DNA of 64,000 nt, from contig CM056741.1 of NCBI GenBank assembly GCA_029851415.1, positions 163,295,685 through 163,359,684 of the forward strand, given 5' to 3'. The notes under the pieces were generated by a model. It saw only the letters and a list, made by a program, of their open reading frames with translations, had not been told where the DNA came from and did no database searches. The stretch is from Eretmocerus hayati (lineage: Eukaryota > Arthropoda > Insecta > Hymenoptera > Aphelinidae). The translations under genes and the position numbers were made by a program. Of the stretch, positions 45,501-57,356 are shown one piece after another. Numbering within the stretch: the first letter of the stretch is position 1; each line of letters opens with the position of its first letter.

Positions 45501-48500
45501 TTTCACTTTTCGTCGAGTAAAAATTGCATGATAGTTGAACAAAAAAATGATACTTGGATTTCCCTTGCAATCGTCATTGTAGTGATTTCCATCTAGGGGT
45601 GAAGGTGTTTGCTAAAGAAATGAGGGCTCTATTCTTCGTTAAAATAAAATTTGAACACTCGTTTCACTTTGAAACGAACAAGAGTCGAAGTATCGCAGAA
45701 GTTTCAACAGCAATTTCATCTGAAATTAAGAGGAAAACCAATCGTTTCCTCTCCTTCTTCGACTGGGTTGGCCTTCTCACGAGTTTCTTCTTTCTCTTCC
45801 TCTTCCTGAAGTAAGTCCAGTCATTTCTGACATCATCTATTTTGCAATACTGTTGAAGATTTCAATATCTATGAAGAATAAATGGAACTTTTACTAATTC
45901 TATTAAAATATCCGATCAACAGTCAAGTCGAAGATGAGCAACCAACAGTAATTTCTATTTGTAGTACGAGAAATCATGATCTTTCATAAAAAGACAACGT
46001 AATGAGAATTCAAAAACCCGTACTTTCACAACTAATATATTCTGAAGCACGTATCTAATCATTTTTCACTAAGTATACCCTAGGACATTGATCCATTCTC
46101 TCAACAAATTTTTCAATTACTAGTAAAGAATTCAACCACTAGTTGAATGTCAGATTCAAGGCTAGATTCGATATTTAACCGATTGGTTGCAGTTTTTACC
46201 TCAAATTTTTTACATTGAACATTATTATACGGATAGAGAAAATTTCCATTGTGTCTATTACCTACAAGAAATTTTTTTGACTGAGCCTTCTCATATTCAA
46301 AATACCCATGTTTGCATTTCAATAGCTGAAAATGAATGAATTTTTGGTAAATAACTGTGCAGAGTCATGTACTACCGCTACAAATGGTTGACAAGCGATC
46401 GATTCGACAATCACTACATATCGGGCTATATGCGAGACATCGATTTGAGACGAGCTCGACTGGACAAAGAGACCATATTTCCTCTGAACAGGCGCGAGCG
46501 TCGAAAATATGCCACGCTGTCATCCGTATTGCTCGTCAAGTCTGAAAGGATTCGCCTGGCAAAATCATTGGTCTTTCTTCTCAACGCTTCGATCAAACTT
46601 GGAATCTACATGGCGATCGACTATTGTTTATTTTGGGTCCTTGACACTATCAGGTGAGGTACTTTTTGGTATTGTACAGTGGACTAGGGTGGCAGTCTGT
46701 TTTTGCTCAATACTCCAGATAAGCTTTGAGTTTTTCAATACAACCTATTAGAGTTGATTGAAAAAGCAGTATCATTTGGTAAATTGAGTTCTGCAAAAAG
46801 TATCTTCGCGATCTCTTTACTTCATTTGAACATTCCATTCTAAGGAGATTCACGAGTTTGCGAGGTTTCGATTCGTTCTTGATAATAGTTCTCACTTTGA
46901 TGAAAAGTGAAAGACATTCAGTGGATATTTTGAATGGTAATCAAAATTCGAGAGTATTGCTTTTGGCTGTCAAAAATTAAATGAATTTACTACCTTCAGA
47001 GTAATGATGTATTCGATGGCTCCGGAGACACGTTTGTGAGATGGTATTAGTCTAAAATTATAGCAATTTTATGCAAAAATTCAGAATCATTATCAACCTT
47101 TCACTGAGCATGCGAATGTATGTATGTCAAGCCTGTAATCGCGGATAGTTTGAAACGCCATAACTAGCTGATATGTTATCTTTTGGTGCCTGAACAGAAG
47201 TGATCGTAAAATGGTTGGAATTTTACGGTTCCAAAAAGTCACCCTTAGCAATAATGAAAGCATTTTTAAGTGATCACAATGTTACAGGTTTCACGCAGAA
47301 AGAGAGACGAGAGTACCACGTTCAGCGTATGCAAACGCGGTCCAGGTGAAGGGTCGAGGCTTCTTGGCTGACGTGTACAGAGGTATAATCCGGGCCTTTT
47401 CACCCTACAGTTACGAATCGGAGCTTCAGAGTCTTCCTTGTCTACCAAATCCTAAACCACCTGATTACGACAAATTCATACAAATTGCGAGTTTGGCCTT
47501 GCTGTGTTGGATAATGGCACTGTTTGAACCTTACGGTCTCAGGCTACGCCATCTTGTACTTGGACATTATTACCCTGATAGAGCCAAGCAACGAGCTGTT
47601 TGGCTCTACAACCACATAATGAGGTAGTATCATTATTCCTTTAACAAAAAACTGACGGCAAACTGTAGAGAAAAAATTCCTGAAAAAAGTATATGACAAG
47701 GGTCATAAGTTTACTGAAATATTCTTTGGTTTCCTGGAGCGGTTGTTCAGAGAAGATTTCGAATGTTGCTTGACAGAGGAAGTCGACTTTTTTAACTTTG
47801 ACAATAGGGAGAATATTAAATGGTTATCAATTCCTATTGATTTTTTTCAAATAACTTACTCAGTATTGTCCATGATAAATAGCTACTCCACTTTGATAAC
47901 ACTGGCCGATGAAAGAAAACGAGACCCTTTTCCAGGGACCAAACCTGCGCATTCTTCCGTATAAGCGCTGAATCCGAAGATGACCTCGATTTCCCCAGAC
48001 ACGCTCAAGTTTTCCAGGAAATGGACTAAAATTTTTTTTAAAGTGAGATATCGGAATTTGAGCCTCAAATTCTGAAAAGGAGGAAATTTCACGTCCAAAT
48101 ATGGACATTTGGGAATTTCCATTCATGGTGGTATTCTAATGCAGTAGCCTGGGTGACACTCATGATCAAGACCTCCATGTGGCACTTGTGATCGAGAACA
48201 CAATGTGGTACTTGTGATCGAGAACTCAATGTGGTACTCGTGATCGAGAACTCAATGTGGTACTCGTGATCGAGTCCTCAATGCGGCACTCGTGATCGAG
48301 ATCTTAATGTGATACTCGTGATACAGAACTAAATGTGGTACTCGTGATCTAGAATACAATGTGACACTCGTGATCCAGAACTCAATATGGTACTCGTGAT
48401 CGAGAACACAATGTGGTACTTGTGATCGAGAACTCAATGTGGTACTCGTGATACAGAACTAAATGTGGTACTCGTGATCTAGAACACAATGTGACACTCG

Positions 48501-51500
48501 TGATCCAGAACTCAATATGGTACTCGTGATCGAGAACACAATGTGACACTCGTGATCCAGAACTCAATATGGTACTCGTGATCGAGAACACAATGTGGTA
48601 CTTGTGAGCGAGAACTCAATGTGGTACTCGTGATCGAGGACTCAATGGGGTGCTTGTGATCGAGATCTTAATGTGATACTCGTGATACAGAACTGAATGT
48701 GGTACTCGTGATCTAGAACACAATGTGACACTCGTGATCCAGAACTCAATATGGTACTCATGATCGAGAACACAATGTGGTACTTGTGATCGAAAACTCA
48801 ATGTGGTACTCGTGATCGAGTCCTCAATGCGGCACTCGTGATCGAGATCTTAATGTGATACTCGTGAAACAGAACTAAATGTGGTACTCGTGATCTAGAA
48901 CACGATGTGACACTCGTGATCCAGAACTCAATATGGTACTCGTGATCGAGAACACAATGTGGTACTTGTGATCGAGAACTCAATGTGGTACTCGTGATCG
49001 AGTCCTCAATGCGGCACTCGTGATCGAGATCTTAATGTGATACTCGTGATACAGAACTAAATGTGGTACTCGTGATCTAGAACACAATGTGACACTCGTG
49101 ATCCAGAACTCAATATGGTACTCATGATCGAGAACACAATGTGGTACTTGTGATCGAGAACTCAATGTGGTACTCGTGATACAGAACTAAATGTGGTACT
49201 CGTGATCTAGAACACAATGTGACACTCGTGATCCAGAACTCAATATGGTACTCGTGATCGAGAACACAATGTGACACTCGTGATCCAGAACGCAATATGG
49301 TACTCGTGATCGAGAACACAATGTGGTACTTGTGATCGAGAACTCAATGTGGTACTCGTGATCGAGGACTCAATGGGGTGCTTGTGATCGAGATCTTAAT
49401 GTGATACTCGTGATACAGAACTAAATGTGGTACTCGTGATCTAGAACACAATGTGACACTCGTGATCCAGAACTCAATATGGTACTCGTGGAACACAAGG
49501 TGGTACTTGTGATCGAGAACTCAATGTGGTACTCGTGATCGAGTCCTCAATGCGGCACTCGTGATCGAGATCTTAATGTGATACTCGTGATACAGAACCA
49601 AATGTGGTACTCGTGATCTAGAACACAATGTGACACTCGTGATCCAGAACTCAATATGGTACTCGTGATCGAGAACACAATGTGGTACTTGTGATCGAGA
49701 ACTCAATGTGGTACTCGTGATACAGAACTAAATGTGGTACTCGTGATCTAGAACACAATGTGACACTCGTGATCCAGAACTCAATATGGTACTCGTGATC
49801 GAGAACACAATGTGACACTCGTGATCCAGAACTCAATATGGTACTCGTGATCGAGAACACAATGTGGTACTTGTGATCGAGAACTCAATGTGGTACTCGT
49901 GATCGAGGACTCAATGGGGTGCTTGTGATCGAGATCTTAATGTGATACTCGTGATACAGAACTAAATGTGGTACTCGTGATCTAGAACACAATGTGACAC
50001 TCGTGATCCAGAACTCAATATGGTACTCATGATCGAGAACACAATGTGGTACTTGTGATCGAGAACTCAATGTGGTACTCGTGATCGAGTCCTCAATGCG
50101 GCACTCGTGATCGAGATCTTAATGTGATACTCGTGATACAGAACTAAATGTGGTACTCGTGATCTAGAACACAATGTGAAACTCGTGATCCAGAACTCAA
50201 TATGGTACTCATGATCGAGAACACAATGTGGTACTTGTGATCGAGAACTCAATGTGGTACTCGTGTTCGAGGACTCAATGGGGTGCTTGTGATCTAGAAC
50301 ACAATGTGGGACTTTCGACGCAGGACTCAATATGCTTTTCGTGATCGAGAACTCAGGGTGATGCTCCTGAACGTGTGTTTAATGTGATGGTGAGTGCCAC
50401 TCTGATTCTCGATAATAAGTGTGTACCACATATTTTGAGGTCTAGATCACGAGTACCACAGCGGATTTTCGATCACGAGTGCCACATTGAGATCTCGACC
50501 ACGAATATTACCTTGAATACTCCATCAGGATCACCATCGTCAATGGAAATTTGCAAAAGTCCTTATTTATAAGTAAAATTCCCTCTTCCAGGAGCGATGT
50601 GGGAATTCCGATGTCTGTCAAAGAAAATTCTCTTACGAGTTTTTGAAAGTTTGGGGATGTTCGGTAAAACTGATGTCGTTTTAAGCACCCAATTTTACGT
50701 AGAGATGTATAGATGCAGTCTCTGATCCTTACGAATTCGTTATCAATTGTTCATACTGTGGAATCGTGTTTGAGTAGTCATATTGTTAGATAACGCAAGA
50801 CCGAAAATTCCAGCAACAGTCTGCTCCAGCCTCAGAGTATGTACATACATATTCCATGTACATTTTTCGAATAGTTAAGATTTTTTAGCTTCGAAATTCA
50901 ATCTTGAAGAGATCTAAGGTTGTGTTCATTTATATTTCTTGGCCATTCTCGGTCATCGTATCATTGTCAGCGAGTTTCAGCAGAACTACTCATACACTTG
51001 TAAAGGTCCATTTCTCTCTCACATGAATGTGTAATGACAAATGAATGTACCGAATCTTGATTTCGAAAACTTTAGAAAATCAAAATGACAGTCAAAGTCA
51101 TTAATTGTAAGGTTGAGATGATTTTCTGATGGACAACTTGATGTAGCCTACTTACTGTGAAGGTTTGCCATTGCAACCTGATCTTTGGTCAGTGCAAATC
51201 AGGACTCAAAATCGAATGCGTAGATTTTCTTAGCATCATTAAGAAGCAATAAACCATACCCTGTTTACAGATCTCGTGGCTCATTTCTAAAGTATGCACG
51301 TCGTCAGTTACGCCGAAGCTTCGGAATCGGTAGCACCGTTGAAAGGGTAACACTCAGGGAGCGCGTATGGGCCGTGTGCCCCGTATTGAACAGGCTCTGG
51401 CCTTTGAAACTACGCAACGCCTGTCTTGTTTGCGGTACACCAGAACGGGACAAATCAGCTCCACACGTAAGGTGCCCGACTCCAGGATGCTTAGGTGTCT

Positions 51501-54500
51501 ACTGTCCTCAGTGCTTTGCCGACTTGCGCAAGCTTTGTACAGTCTGCTTATCACCTTTGGACTATGGTGATCTCACTGACATCAGTGAAGAAAGGTAAGC
51601 AAGATATTTTTGATCAATAATCACCCTCTGAGTTCAAAATTTTTTGACACTAGAGTGCTAATGGGATGTTAATGGATGATGCTTTTGGTCGAATTCATTC
51701 GGAAAAAAATGACAATTTTGAGAACTATCATATCAATACGGTTTTCCATAGGGATTCATCTGATGATCAAATTGATCTATCTCAATTAAAGAATATACAT
51801 CTCCAACCACAGCCAGAGAAAGGCAGGACTAAGATTAGACTGAGCAGGGAAACTTCTGAAGCTCAAGATGACGAAGATTTGAGTCAAGAGTCTGATGTCA
51901 CAATCCAAAAGAAAGATGTCTCTGATGACGATTCTTCGTCAAAGTACAGTTATAGTTAGTTAGCAACGCCAAGTTTCATTCACCATTCAAGAAAATCCAT
52001 TTCAAACAAACTTTCAATTTCAAAGGTTACCAAACAGAGGCCACCGAAGATTCTGCCTTGCCAGAAAAACCCAGATTCAAAGATGTCGAAGCACAAGAGG
52101 TCCGGGATGATGTCACCATGCAGGTCAGTATCGACACAAGATTGTTGGAATATTTCTAGAGAAATTCTATTCAAATTGATTAATCTTATAATACAGACCA
52201 CCTCTCACTTGATATTCTACAGATTTTCAATGAGGTCTTACCTGATGTTGAATCCTCCACTAGTGGAAAGCAAATAACGTGCTTTGGATTCATTAGAAAG
52301 AAGAAGTCGGGCAAGAATGAAGTGAAAATTGAATCATGCAAAATCAATCAGTCTGATTCGACATCGATTGCCGACACTGAGTCATGGCCCACGGAAGAAG
52401 TTGACGATGATCAGAGTGCAGTTATTGAAATTGATACAGAAAATTCTGATGATGATCGACACTCCAGCGATGAGCCTCTCATCAAGCACGAAAAAAGGAA
52501 AAAAGCAGTAAATACCAACCGAGTCGTTAGATGGTTGAAGGCAGTTGGAAAAATTGTTCCGTTCATCAAGGTGATATTATTATTCCAAAACACGAGGCTC
52601 ACATTTCTCCAATATAACGTGCTTTTTATGGAATCTGTAAATTGACTCTTCATTTTCAAAAATCTTGAATCATTTGGTAGGTTTGCACACCTGAAATCCT
52701 TTTTATGATAAAATCAAAACCGATCAAATGGTCAATGAGTCATTCAATGTAAAAACGCGTTTGGTGCACTCTGAATTTTTTCCCTCAAACTTTTTTAAAA
52801 TGCTAAAATTTCATACAGAAAAACGAAAAAAGTAAGAGGCCAGTCGAAACCAAAAATGTCAAAGATTCGATTCACACAGGCGATAAGGATGAGACACCTT
52901 CTTCATCGAACTCTTCCATTCACGATGATGATCACCAACATCTGATAAGTTCGAGATTTGAAGCTAATTCTGTGACGGACAAATCTATGCTTAGAAAAAG
53001 GATTATCAGAGATCCAGAGAATGGTTCCGACAGCCGGGTGAGCAATGAATCCTCCAGACAAAATCAAGAACACTTACTTAATAGGAACTTATTTAGTAAT
53101 CTGAGCAGACCTGCAGCAACAAAGATCCCAAGGTATTTCTAGATTCTCTATAATTTCTCAGAACCATCCATAAGATGAACATGAAAAATTCATGATGCTT
53201 ACGTTACTGACACTTTTTTTTGATTTCCAAGGCAATTAGCAGTTATTTGCAAGAATACAAAATACTTTGAAGTGGATGAAAGTCAATCTAACTCGTCACC
53301 TCGGGAAAGAATCAGGTACCACCTTGATTATAGTACTGTGACAGATTCGCAATCATCTGTTGATAGTAATCCATCACGAGATAGACGCAGTCCTACCTCT
53401 GAAGCTGACGATAATGTAATTGTTTTAGTTCACACTTATGAATCTACCTAAATTTGCATCAAAATTAATCGATATGATTTTACATGGATTCATAAAAAAG
53501 GTTGTCACCATTCCGAATGCTACTTTGTTTCACAGGATTCATACATTTATACGTCTGAAAACGACCAAAAACGATATCAAACTCATACGGAGACGACTGG
53601 CTCTTTCGTAGACGTTGATCTATCCGAATTTTCATCCGATTATTCAGGTAAGTTAATTATTATTGCCATCATCTGAAAAAAGTAGACTTATCTGAGTGTG
53701 AATATTGATTTTCTCTGAATACTTTACAAAGAATCCTTCTATCGCGTAAGATTCATATGCTGGAATCAGCCCTTTTACTCAGAATACGCAAACACAATAC
53801 CCATAGAAAATAATATAATATTTTGTCAGTGCCCGAAAGCATTTGCTAGACTGATTCAGGTCATACATTTATAAAAAGTTAAATATAAAATAAATTTGAT
53901 TTGATTACATCTTTTTTGTCCTGTAGATCAGCCTAGGTTCACCAAGAAAATAATCGCAAACAACGATGAGATGGTATCTGCAAAAAATAAAATAGACGAC
54001 GACAGTGATGAGAAGAGTAAGGTACAGTTCAAAAGGTTTGAAGGAATGATATCCGATTTCACTAAAAGGAGAAAGGATGTCACAGATGGGAGATCATTAG
54101 GAAATAATGAATCAATAAACAAACAAGTTATCTCGAAATCCATCGTGAAATCACTTGAAAGATCGGATGATTTGAAAAAATACAAGGTAGCTAAAGAGAC
54201 AGCGAATGTAAAGAAGCGAGATTCTTTGAAAAATATAGTCTCGGACTCCTCTTCCATGGACGAAATTAAGAAGAAATTGGATAAATGTGTGTGCGCTACA
54301 GCAGAAGATATTGACGAAAATGTGAGAAGATCAAATACGAGGTAAGAGATAAATCATCTATCAAATAGTTACAGATAACCTATCAACTTAAACCTTCTGG
54401 TAACTACGGGACACCTGTGTTCGGACAAAATTCTTTAAAATTTTCATGGAAAAATAACTCTTCTTAAAAATATATTCTATCCCAAATTCATCTCAAACAT

Positions 54501-54832
54501 TCTAATATAGGGAATTATTCATCAAAAAAGCTCGAACAGTGGAAGCACAGACTTACCAGAAGCATGAATCAATGAAAGCACCTCAGTCATTGAGATATTC
54601 GAGGCAAAATGAGGATGCTGATGGAACTTTTACGAACACTTCATCTATCGAAGCAAGCGGAAATTCGGATGTGTTCGAGGGCCATACAGAAACAACCCAA
54701 GTGTCAGAGACCAGAGATCAAAGTACATACGTCAGATTAAAATCGAAGTCGGTACGGCCATATTCCGCACATTTCAATTTTTTAACTACTCTTGGATACC
54801 AATATCTAAAATATTTTTTTCAGAACAAATAA
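36554..54832 (+). CDS. DCST1: DC-STAMP domain-containing protein 1-like, RING E3 ligase, with long C-terminal extension
   Basis: Exons: 36554-36702, 36919-37194, 38061-38211, 44416-44575, 45087-45350, 45597-45810, 46363-46653, 47288-47623, 51271-51594, 51656-51954, 52026-52123, 52223-52570, 52819-53132, 53232-53415, 53536-53647, 53927-54341, 54511-54751, then a short last exon 54824-54832. All phases match. An in-frame stop at 36509 supports ATG 36554. Residues 88-140 hold two membrane helices; LALSGPAKNT and SESLSCGQ in exon 3 and CNAKLGTPYDRC in exon 5 are DCST hallmarks; exons 7-8 (about 405-614) are the DC-STAMP domain; Cys 665, 668, 682, 687, 692, 695, 703 and 706 form a C4C4 RING. Family knowledge: multipass sperm/immune membrane proteins; sneaky/DCST relatives act in fertilisation, and DCST1 is an E3 ligase. 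The donor of exon 5 (AAA|GTTCGT) is weak. The 3' end is uncertain. Confidence 0.92.
38727..39640. mobile_element. Foldback element in DCST1 intron 3
   Basis: The left arm (about 38727-38970) and right arm (about 39390-39640) are inverted copies at about 75-80% identity. Shared words are ATTGGTCCGGTAGGCGCT, the ATGATGCA region, AATCCCAAAAAG and GATTGTATC. In the spacer, TTTTTGCACGGTACTGTA at 39353-39370 is the reverse complement of the end of the Tc1-like element at 29494, so a fragment of that family is nested in or next to the foldback. An A-run of about 21 (39752-39772) preceded by AATAAA lies just downstream. Confidence 0.7.
40829..41962 (-). CDS. MATH-BTB (SPOP-like) protein, single exon
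   Basis: A 377-codon uninterrupted minus-strand frame, close to the length of animal SPOP (374). Residues about 45-190 are a diverged MATH domain. Residues about 203-312 are a BTB/POZ domain with FSDVTFIVGEQEFKLHKSIL, FAAMF, YIYAGKV and LLKIADMYAV in the expected order. Residues 315-370 look like the three-helix BACK-type C-terminus (YLNIADKYSAKKL). Family role: adaptor of cullin-3 ubiquitin ligases, with MATH choosing substrates. It has no introns and sits inside DCST1 intron 3 on the opposite strand, which suggests a retrocopy or a lineage-expanded TDPOZ-type gene. It has no stop or frameshift, so it is probably functional. ATG 41962 is the first in frame; an internal ATG (codon 36) is an alternative start. 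Confidence 0.9.
   Translation of the reverse strand: MLRHCPKFLHTDYSLETDQSLFHSCSKRRIYNTIVMIADEDGPGALQIVEIVPFKMVVNWELYLNWNIGDEGEYLESCPFGFHDLSGNTHEWQLSFCYKSSDECGCANHNCLSIVHLENAEPGKCIFAIKFRVSIGFAGARQYIYDDTLIETSPQNFAEKSKYAITVSHRSMKNDPLKISCFIIACHDVNEHNNIFQNEHHILLSQDQELLFESGKFSDVTFIVGEQEFKLHKSILSSRSVYFAAMFNNDCKESINNKVNVEDQSHEVMKEFFRYIYAGKVNKIEIYALELLKIADMYAVIKLKSVCEQTLVKALENENVVEYLNIADKYSAKKLETECIRYIITNIKEIVDLPAFHLDSIPAEHRDRIFKAVAKMT
41997..42145. mobile_element. Truncated relative of the 24874 TTAA-MITE
   Basis: TAAGGGCATGCGGTAAGCCG (from about 41996) with GTGCAAGCTGAAAG matches the left end of the element at 24874 (about 80%). The downstream GTCGTTTAGCCCAAATCG also has its counterpart there. No matching right terminus is found, so the copy is incomplete. 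Confidence 0.55.
42603..42643. other. Near-perfect AT hairpin
   Basis: A 20-bp perfect inverted repeat (AAATTTATTTTACTGAAAA and its complement) around a single central base, in AT-rich DNA of DCST1 intron 3. Function unknown; it may be a simple slippage palindrome. Confidence 0.6.
48150..50360. repeat. 26-bp satellite with 182-bp higher-order period
   Basis: About 85 tandem copies of a 26-bp unit around TACTCGTGATCGAGAACTC, itself partly palindromic (CTCGTGATCGAG). Variant units (GATACAG, GATCTAG, GATCCAG, GAGTCCTC) recur in a fixed order, so near-identical blocks return every 182 bp (7 x 26), for example at 48798, 48980, 49521, 49885 and 50067. One unit near 49489 is shortened. Minus-strand frames of 61-87 codons through the array are by-products of a unit lacking stops. 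Confidence 0.95.
50420..50510. repeat. Inverted outlier copies of the 26-bp satellite
   Basis: Beyond the right end of the array, GATCACGAGTACCACAG (50455-50471) and GATCACGAGTGCCACATT (50479-50496) are the satellite unit in the opposite orientation. The array orientation therefore switches around 50380. Confidence 0.8.
51656..54832 (+). CDS. DCST1: C-terminal disordered extension of the DCST1-like protein (exons 10-18)
   Basis: After the RING the frame does not stop. Exon 9 ends in phase 2 at 51594 and joins exon 10 at 51656 (SEE-SANGML). Seven more exons follow in phase, adding about 670 codons. Composition is Asp/Glu/Ser/Lys-rich with few hydrophobic residues (for example HHSSDE-like acidic runs and KKKSGK basic runs), so probably disordered. 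No domain is seen. Introns are 70-280 bp. The end is ambiguous. Splicing 54751 to 54824 gives Asn-Lys-stop. An alternative weak donor at 54722 would put 54824-54920 in another open frame that meets a strong donor CCA|GTGAGT, so the protein might continue further. Confidence 0.75.
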
Positions 54833-57356
54833 CACCCGCTAATGATCAAATTGATCGAATCAGAGGGCGCAACTCTTCGATCTTACACCGTAAAAAAGAT
54901 GTTTGTCCAGTGAGTAGAATGTCAAACTCATATGATTATTCGAAACCTATAATCCTCACCGTGGTGAGGGGAAGTCTTTTCTGTCTAGTTCCCTGTGACA
55001 ACCAAGATTCATAAAATGGGACATACAAAAAAGTATCTTCAGTTGGGAGGGCTCCTTTTGCTTGACTAATTTCAAATTCAGAGCATTCAATCCATGCTCT
55101 ATTGTACATAGTTTATAAATATGTCTTTGTTTATGTGTATTGGTGAAATTTGTTTGTAAAGTATTGTAAATAGGAAAAAAGATTCTTAAATAGGCTCAAA
55201 ATTAATCCTAGAATAGTATCATAGTATGGTCGATGTTGTTTCTTTTCTAACTCACCGTTTTGTTGTCGAAATATAGATAAGTGGGGTCTTACACGTTCTG
55301 AATATTTGAGCTCAAATAGCGTCCAAGTTCTAATTTACCTATGCATGTGTAAATCATAGTGCGAGAGCTGACAAGTACTTCATACATCTTCTTTAAAATG
55401 ATTTTGGTTTCATATACATACATATTAATCGCTGAAAAACCAAAGATATGGGTATTGTATTTGCCAAGTATATAGGTGCACGTGCTAAATGGTCGTAAAT
55501 CGTGAAATTAATTACTCTGCACCATACCATCGTATTTGTGATAGAATCAGTGATCGAGAGATTAGTCCAAGCGCCCACCTATGCTCCCATTTTGACTCGC
55601 TGGATTGATTTATCGAGGTTACCAGCACAAATTCCTGTGACGTCATTAGTTTTTGACAATTTCTAGTGCAAAATTAGGGTTTTTTTGTCAATATCTTGGA
55701 AAATATGCATTTTCCGGGCATAACACATCGAATCAAAGTTGTCGAGCACAAAATTTCTCATCAAAAGGGTCCATAGGACTTTCCCGGGAGACCCAGCCTC
55801 TTAGATCGGATGTAGATTTGGATCTGGTGACTTTGTCGAAGAGATCCTGCTTCTCTCCGTATTTGTAATCACGTGATAAGGAATGATAAGCGAATGACTT
55901 TTGGATTCAGTGCGGTCAACTATATTTTATACATGAAGTGTTTTCAATACTTGTCTTCTATGATCCCTCTAAAGTTAGCCACTTTTAATCATGACAATTT
56001 TCATAAATATTGTGAAGCTTTTTTAAGGTCAACTGACAAACTACGAGACTACATGGTCATAGGAGAAATGATCGAATCATCACTCAATTTTCATTTCAAA
56101 TTTATACATTATACTCAAACATTATATCTCGTTCCATATCGACTAGAACAGCAGTGCATTGATAGACTCGCAAACAAAAAGTTGTCGTAGCAATGGCAAT
56201 GCCTTTAAACAGCTAGATTTACTAAGAGATACTAGAATACCCAGAGTTCTGTGGAACAATATGCCGTACTCAAAAACTCGTTTCTCGGCCTCATCCATTG
56301 CAAAGACTATAATGTAAAGTAAACACCATCAGTCTCGGCGCTTCTTTTGTCAATGATCAATCCTGTCGAATTATAAATTTTGCATCGAATTTAGAATTGT
56401 GCCACGTCAAATGGCTGCAAAAGCTATGAATCACTGCCCAAGGATATTCACTTGTCAGAGTGATTGATTACTAAGGGAGCAGTATACCTACATCGGCTCT
56501 ACATATATACTGTGGTAACGGTAAGATCATGAAATATTCATTCTGCAATCGGTGTATACAACTTATCTAGTCAAAGACTGTTTTCCATCTTGGTGAATCG
56601 TGCCCCCTTTAGAAAATAGATTTACAACTGAAAAGCTTTCATCTATTTTTGTACTATAAAATAATTGTTAGAGTCTACAGAATAGATCCAAGTCATGGTT
56701 TTTCTGTCAAGTTATGGAATTGTTTAATTTTTTGTGCGAGGGAGCTGCAATTTAGGATTAAATATATATTTTAGGATTGCCGTTGATCGGGCAGAGCTCA
56801 ATGAATCAGAGAGTAAGTGTATCAAACAATGCCCTCCGCCCTCTCAAGCCGTTTTGCCAACCAAGCAACAGTTTTGGCCCGCTTCAATACATCTAAACAT
56901 CTTGTCTCAAGACCTTTAATATGAGCCCAGATAAGTTCAATCTTGATCGACCAGACTCAAACTATATATCTCAATTTACCCAAAAAGTGGTTTTTCTTGA
57001 GTTGGGCATCCAACTCGCTCGGGAAATAAATTGTCCTAGCGCCCGAACTGAGCGTACGCGCCCAGGACAATAATGTACTATTGTACACAATATCCGTATT
57101 TTGCTGGTAAAATTGCTCCAAATCTGAGTTTTGCCCCCCTTCAAAGGAGGAATTTCAAAGGTTTTGAAAAAAGGAATCGAGTGCGCTCAGGTACGTTGAG
57201 ACTGGTCTAACTGTAAAGTGTTTGGAACCGCTTTTACTAAACGCGCGATTTCCCTGGTGATTCCTTGGCTGGGCAACACGAAAAATGAAAAAAATCTCTT
57301 TAAATTTTCCAGGACACGCAAAAATTGTTTTGGGTCAGTTCGAACCCCTTATTACC
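54833..57356. other. DCST1 3' flank; no further gene identified
   Basis: It may include the alternative exon 54824-54920 and the 3' UTR. Frames at 55393-55578 (-), 55653-55868 (+) and 55873-56190 (+, 105 codons) have no domain or splice chain. AT-rich. Confidence 0.4.

Larger units (their letters stand above)
47624..51270 (+). other. DCST1 intron 8 (3.6 kb)
   Basis: Donor ATGAG|GTAGTA at 47623/47624 and acceptor GTTTACAG at 51263-51270, phase 2. It is dominated by the 26-bp satellite. Flanks at 47624-48149 and 50520-51270 are AT-rich with no exon recognised. Confidence 0.75.

Noticed and set aside
48252..50330. Series of minus-strand repeated peptides across the array (VPHCVLDHEYHIEF-type)
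   Set aside because: They are translations of the 26-bp satellite, which happens to lack stops in one frame; each ends within 61-87 codons and there is no gene context.
48150..50360. CRISPR-like array
   Set aside because: Units are contiguous 26-mers with no unique spacers, in a eukaryotic intron; it is a tandem satellite.
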